From: CAYSDH01 sp964429805
GTDB taxonomy: Bacteria > Bacteroidota > Bacteroidia > Flavobacteriales_D > JABDKJ01
Direction of reading: 5' to 3'
NCBI GenBank assembly: GCA_964429805.1
Contig: CAYSDH010000030.1
Span: 1 to 36,543 of the forward strand
Length of the DNA stretch: 36,543 nucleotides
Shown: piece by piece, positions 34,281 to 36,543 of the stretch
How the letters are laid out: each line of letters opens with the position of its first letter
How positions within the stretch are numbered: the stretch's first letter is position 1
Position numbers and translations under genes: made by a program
The notes under the pieces: generated by a model
What the model was told of the DNA's origin: nothing
The model's input: only the letters and a program-made list of their open reading frames with translations
Database searches by the model: none

Positions 34281-35312
34281 ATGGAAACCAAATCGACCAA
34301 CAAACACATCTACTGGTTCGCGCATTATGGCGCACAATGCCCCAGCCATAGGTACAGAGCGAAATACCCGCTCGAATACCTCAGCGAACATAATGGAGTC
34401 AGCCACAATCNNNNNNNNNNAGGTGTGTATGCCACATTGATGAAAATCTTAGTGCGTGTCAAATCAAATACGCTGCTTGATATAGATGATGCAGAGTACT
34501 TGCGAAAAGATGACCGGACCTTGAACTTTTTAATAAAGCACGCAGCGCGCTGCACTGTTGGGAGCAATGCGCTGCACAAGTATTGCTTAGCATTTAATCA
34601 GAATGTGATTAAATCGACTTCTCCTGTCATAAGTCATAATCAGAAAAAAGTCAATCCTTTAAAAACATCTCCTCTCCATTTGGTTTGGGCTGGAGACATG
34701 GGCAACGGGAAGCTCACTTCTAAATCATTCTCTCATAAACGAAGTCTCTTTGAGTTGCTCTTTCCTGCAATTATCGAAGCAAAAGTGCCCGTCAAACTGA
34801 GCTTATATGGCGTTAAAAATCTAAATGATGTGCCAGAGGTTGAGGGCTATTTTGAAAAGAGTAGTCATGTACAACTTCATATCCCCACAGACTTAGATTG
34901 GGAAGATGACGCTTGGCTCTACTCTGAAATCAAATCGATGGATTTTGGCTTATCACCTATGGTTGACCATCCTTTTAACCAAGCCAAATCGGCCTTTAAA
35001 GCGAAACAATATTTGTCAGTGGGTGTTCCTGTGCTGGCTAGTGCAGTTGGCGAAAATGACCACTTTGTAGATCATCTTGTAAATGGATATATCTGCAGAA
35101 CAGTTGATGATTTTACGCAAGCTATAAAATCAGGAAATGACATGTCCCAATCCCAATACGCGCAATGGTCTAAGCGCGCGCTTGACACTCGACACTTGTA
35201 TTCTATGAGCGCTTATTGCGCGGTGCTTTCTGGTTTTCTTTCGCCAGAAAAAGAAACACAGGAGTGTGGCGATCTTTCGTCAAAGAGTCGCTTAGCAGAA
35301 TTAGTCAAATGA
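34281..35312 (+). CDS. Glycosyltransferase (GT4-like), containing an assembly gap
   Basis: A glycosyltransferase of GT-B shape, 343 codons as assembled. The N-terminal Rossmann half starts HIYWFAHYGAQCPSHRYRAKYPLEYL; DIDDAEYL marks the end of the region where an acceptor-side loop lies. The C-terminal half begins LHLVWAGDMGNG and has the donor-binding block FNQAKSAFKAKQYLSVGVPVLASAVGEND, with Glu and Lys where GT4 enzymes hold the nucleotide sugar. Ten Ns at 34411-34420 interrupt the first domain; the frame is open on both sides, but the distance from the first helix to DIDDA is shorter than I expect, so residues are probably missing. Cytoplasmic or membrane-associated; might glycosylate envelope polymers or surface proteins. 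Start ATG 34281. Confidence 0.82.
   Translation: METKSTNKHIYWFAHYGAQCPSHRYRAKYPLEYLSEHNGVSHNXXXXGVYATLMKILVRVKSNTLLDIDDAEYLRKDDRTLNFLIKHAARCTVGSNALHKYCLAFNQNVIKSTSPVISHNQKKVNPLKTSPLHLVWAGDMGNGKLTSKSFSHKRSLFELLFPAIIEAKVPVKLSLYGVKNLNDVPEVEGYFEKSSHVQLHIPTDLDWEDDAWLYSEIKSMDFGLSPMVDHPFNQAKSAFKAKQYLSVGVPVLASAVGENDHFVDHLVNGYICRTVDDFTQAIKSGNDMSQSQYAQWSKRALDTRHLYSMSAYCAVLSGFLSPEKETQECGDLSSKSRLAELVK
34411..34420. other. Assembly gap (ten Ns)
   Basis: Ten undetermined bases inside the glycosyltransferase gene. They show that two contigs were joined here; the true gap size is not known from the sequence. Confidence 1.
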
Positions 35313-35412
35313 AAATTCAGCCCTCTGAATTAAATCAGTAGATGTATTATAATAAGACATCATTTAGCAATGAAGCTATAAACAGCTCACTTTTATTTTA
35401 CTTTGAAGCATT

Positions 35413-36543
35413 GTGTTTAACATAACATCAGACGATAAGGAATGGGTAGAAAGTAACCTCGAATGGCTGGTTTCGATATTCGGCATGCCTTCAGCCAGTC
35501 CCGGACAATACAGTTATACTCCTGAGTACTTCCCTGAAACTTTATCTCAAGAAAAGCTTGACTTGAAAAACCTTGCTTCAGACTTATCAGAATTATTGCA
35601 ATTAGATAATGTGGAGACCTCATTCAAGTTCCACAACGACATTCGAAATGAGTACGGCATGGCCTACGAAATCGAAGGTAGCGTCTTTGAATCTGAGGTA
35701 GAATCTGACGAAAAAAAGCACACAATACACCTTGCTGAGAGTCTAAAAAACACTCCTCAACGGGCAGTCTCTAGAGTGATTTACGAATTCGTCAAAATAA
35801 AACTGCACGATTCAAAAACTGACTCTGAAGAAGCACCGGACGCTCGCCTTTTCGCACATCTGGCTGCCGTTCACTTTGGTTTCGGAGTCTTACTTTCTCA
35901 TGACCTAATTGACATTGGGGTCAAAAGTGAGGGATTGTGGCAGACCACATGGAACCTAGTCTCTGACATGCCAAGGGAACTTATAGTCTATGCGCTTGTG
36001 TGTTTCGCTAAAATAACAGAAGAAGAAAATCCTCTGTGGGTCAATGACTTGAACGAGGAGTACTCTTCCCTTTTCAGAAATGGAATGACATACGTAAACG
36101 AGTCAAGCACATCTATTACAGCACGTCCAGAGATTAAGGCAAACTCTCTTTTTGCAAAAGGTATCAAACAAGGAGAATGTTTTGAGTTTGACTCAGCCAT
36201 TTCCTCTCTGCAAAAAGCGCTGTTTTTGACTGAAGATTTGTTTCTTACAGCTGCTTGCTACAACGCCATTGGTTACTTCATGCTGCGAACTGGAGAAATC
36301 GACCAGGGCATTTCAAACTTTAAAAAGACGCTAGAAAAATGTCCTGATTTTGATATAGCGTATGATAATTTGGGACAGGCATATATCTTAAAAGGCAATC
36401 TGCAAGAGGCAAAAAAACATCTCGACATCGCTATGGAATTAGAAAACAATGACAGAGCTTACACACACAGAAATCTTGCCCTTTACTATGTCGCAATGGG
36501 TGAGCCTGAAAAAGCACGCACTCAATTTGACTCAGCTTTTAAG
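35413..36543 (+). CDS. TPR-repeat protein, 3' end outside the window
   Basis: An open frame of 377 codons that runs to the right edge without a stop. The start is GTG 35413: an in-frame TGA lies at 35404-35406, and only ATT lies between. Residues 1 to about 240 (FNITSDDKEWVESNLEWLVSIFG, RAVSRVIYEFVKIKL, FAHLAAVHFGFGVLLSHDLIDIG) form a soluble domain I do not recognise; RAVSRVIYEFVKI followed by AHLAAVHFGFG resembles a degenerate metalloprotease-like helix pair without HExxH. From about 247, tetratricopeptide repeats begin: AKGIKQGECFEFDSAISSLQKAL, AIGYFMLRTGEIDQGISNFKKTLEKCP, DNLGQAYILKGNLQEAKKHLDIAMEL, RNLALYYVAMGEPEKARTQFDSA. No signal peptide is visible. Likely a scaffold; partner unknown. 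It is 100 bp after the glycosyltransferase. Confidence 0.82.
   Translation, partial: MFNITSDDKEWVESNLEWLVSIFGMPSASPGQYSYTPEYFPETLSQEKLDLKNLASDLSELLQLDNVETSFKFHNDIRNEYGMAYEIEGSVFESEVESDEKKHTIHLAESLKNTPQRAVSRVIYEFVKIKLHDSKTDSEEAPDARLFAHLAAVHFGFGVLLSHDLIDIGVKSEGLWQTTWNLVSDMPRELIVYALVCFAKITEEENPLWVNDLNEEYSSLFRNGMTYVNESSTSITARPEIKANSLFAKGIKQGECFEFDSAISSLQKALFLTEDLFLTAACYNAIGYFMLRTGEIDQGISNFKKTLEKCPDFDIAYDNLGQAYILKGNLQEAKKHLDIAMELENNDRAYTHRNLALYYVAMGEPEKARTQFDSAFK

Overview
The window is chromosomal DNA of a member of the Bacteroidota, probably a marine or otherwise aquatic free-living one. Four proteins end in a type IX secretion (T9SS) C-terminal sorting domain. There is a LytS-type sensor kinase with a two-component propeller, several DUF families typical of the phylum, and little Shine-Dalgarno sequence before the starts. 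I see no rRNA, tRNA, CRISPR array, transposase or phage gene. One run of ten Ns (34411-34420) marks an assembly gap, so the sequence is a draft scaffold.

Layout. 155-943 (-) is a lipoprotein. 1042-3453 (+) is a tight three-gene unit: a di-iron membrane hydroxylase, an unknown anchored protein and an HTTM-DCC fusion. It is followed by a lipoprotein MsrA and a DUF4407 membrane protein (to 5386). 5398-7169 (-) holds a DUF2188 protein and an aldehyde dehydrogenase interrupted by one in-frame TAA. 7262-8446 (+) is a T9SS-secreted esterase. 8452-10422 (-) is the aldolase/acetaldehyde dehydrogenase pair that ends meta-cleavage pathways. 10756-14489 (+) encodes three exported proteins: a Ser/Arg-rich protein with its own terminator, a C1-family peptidase and a probable outer-membrane barrel. 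14483-17959 holds a DUF3817 protein, a membrane-anchored MutS-like ATPase, YebC and a two-helix membrane protein.

18083-28094 (-) is one long same-strand block. In transcription order it encodes an M3 peptidase lipoprotein, a propeller sensor kinase, a receiver-only response regulator overlapping it by 8 bp, two tandem arylsulfotransferase-fold T9SS proteins ending at a strong terminator, and then two tandem TerB-like proteins with their own candidate promoter. 28278-28637 (+) is a TfoX N-domain gene, also cut by one in-frame TAA. 28716-34064 (+) encodes a 1782-residue repetitive T9SS surface protein. A 47-nt nested stem-loop separates it from a glycosyltransferase (carrying the N gap) and a TPR protein that runs off the right edge.

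No classical defence or mobile system is evident. The most noteworthy observations are the two single-codon nonsense interruptions, the sensor whose partner regulator lacks a DNA-binding domain next to paired arylsulfotransferase-like secreted proteins, the nested hairpin at 34172-34218, the Ser/Arg-rich exported protein, and the hydroxylase/HTTM-DCC unit. Functional statements rest on family recognition by eye; no database search was run.
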